The notes below the pieces were generated by a model that searched no databases, was not told the origin of the DNA, and was given only the letters and a program-made list of their open reading frames with translations. From NCBI GenBank assembly GCA_003184365.1, contig NKYR01000205.1, forward strand, positions 1-42,081: 42,081 nucleotides of DNA, in the 5' to 3' direction. The position numbers and the translations under genes are program-made. Below are positions 41,285-42,081 of this stretch, piece after piece. Source of the DNA: Evernia prunastri (lineage: Eukaryota > Ascomycota > Lecanoromycetes > Lecanorales > Parmeliaceae). Position 1 is the first letter of the stretch, and each line of letters starts with the position of its first letter.

Positions 41285-42021
41285 TTTATTCTTAAATCGA
41301 TACTTGAATATAGCTAAATATAACTACTAATCTACTAAGTTAAAGATAATTGATATAGTCTGAATAGTTAAAAAGATTCGTTATATGATTAAATTTAATT
41401 TAAAGTCGTCGATAATAATCTATATCGATCACTCAGCTGCTGTACTTATATTTAAACAAATCACGCTCAACACTACAAGCACCGATAAGCTCAATCTAAG
41501 ACTTATTCATATATCTTAGTATCTTTCGACTTTCAATTTGAAGCTACGTCACAAGTTCGACAAATCTAACATCGTATTTAATACACTCTCGCGTCTATCG
41601 CAGTGTCTATCAAAGACTCTCGATTTAGATTAATCTAAGAGAGCACTCGATACCCTTTATGATAATATCAACAACACCGATAGCTGATCGAAGTCTTCTA
41701 TTATAGCTATCGAGAAGTTTTCTGCAGTCGTTACTAAAACAATAGCATCGAACGAATTTAAACGCGTGTTAGAAATCTCATTCGTGCTATAAAATAATTT
41801 TATCTATCACGTTAATAACGAAGATAGATAACGTTTATATATTTCACTGGAAATAAAGTAGAAGATATTTAAGCAAGCGTATAATTTGTCGAGTTATAAG
41901 AACTATCACAGATATCACGATCGACTATCTTATATTCTATTTATTCGATATCTTTTCAAGCGCTTACGAACATATATAATTTATTATTTAAACTATCAAC
42001 TTAATCAAATCAAGCGATATA
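41285..42021. other. AT-rich, probably RIP-mutated retroelement interior
   Basis: Very AT-rich with many TA steps and dense stop codons in all frames; no gene. It lies between the TIR element and an inverted LTR whose inner edge is at 42022, so it is probably the mutated interior of that retroelement. Confidence 0.5.
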
Positions 42022-42081
42022 TGTCAGAACCGTGCCCAGAGTCAAGTCTAATGGGGGTAAATTGAATAAGACAACTAGATA
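42022..42081 (-). mobile_element. Inverted LTR copy, cut by window edge
   Basis: TGTCAGAACCGTGCCCAGAG onward is the exact-looking reverse complement of the last 60 bp of the LTR at 39891-40113. Confidence 0.75.

Noticed and set aside
1..42081. tRNA or rRNA genes
   Set aside because: No cloverleaf with internal A and B boxes and no rRNA-like conserved stretch was noticed on either strand, though a covariance search was not possible.

Overview
The window looks like a lineage-specific, transposon-rich stretch of a filamentous ascomycete genome, probably Eurotiales-like (Aspergillus/Penicillium type). The reasons are short introns (47-85 nt) with GTAAGT-type donors and CTAAC/CTGA branch sites, fungal-only protein families (NACHT/WD40 and NACHT/ankyrin NLRs, DUF3435, HET, DUF7924), and AT-rich blocks suggestive of RIP. 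It is a draft assembly: N positions occur at 6730, 12834-12845 and 39673. All gene models here were built by eye from reading frame, splice signals and family resemblance.

Layout. 1-0.3 kb: LTR-like repeat (second copy at 20.7 kb). 1.4-5.9 kb (-): intact NLR of 1443 aa (helical N-terminus, NACHT, 14 near-identical WD40 repeats). 7.8-8.9, 11.35-11.76 and 21.2-22.15 kb: three copies of one repeat unit carrying an already broken short-chain dehydrogenase. 9.3-10.2 kb: broken PD-(D/E)XK-like hypothetical gene. 10.3-11.0 kb: Mutator-like transposase debris. 12.4-13.7 kb (-) and 14.0-15.6 kb (+): a casein-kinase-1-like kinase and a DUF7924-type putative nuclease, divergent from a 284-bp intergenic region. 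16.3-19.0 kb: large foldback element cut into an NLR (NACHT_N) pseudogene whose other end is cut by a TIR MITE (19.8-20.1 kb). 23.35-24.5 kb (+): frameshifted membrane protein. 24.6-24.9 kb: small Cys-rich protein. 26.0-27.4 kb (+): bZIP factor with an in-frame TAG. 28.0 kb: HET-domain scrap. 28.5-31.8 kb (-): intact NLR of 1064 aa (NACHT, ankyrin repeats, C-terminal ZZ finger in its own exon). 32.1-33.5 kb: debris of a STAND N-terminus and of a TPR-type NLR. 35.0-37.4 kb (-): intact five-exon DUF3435 tyrosine recombinase of 715 aa. 38.0-42.1 kb: nested TIR and LTR elements in AT-rich sequence.

How it may fit together. Seven loci are NLR- or HET-related, that is, fungal non-self recognition. 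The two intact NLRs carry highly homogenised repeat arrays, the kind that diversify recognition surfaces. An apparently intact DUF3435 recombinase lies at one edge and is transcribed inward over these genes, the arrangement expected of a Starship captain and its cargo. That is the main hypothesis; the element boundaries cannot be proven from this window alone. A second candidate system is the divergent kinase/nuclease-like pair at 12.4-15.6 kb.
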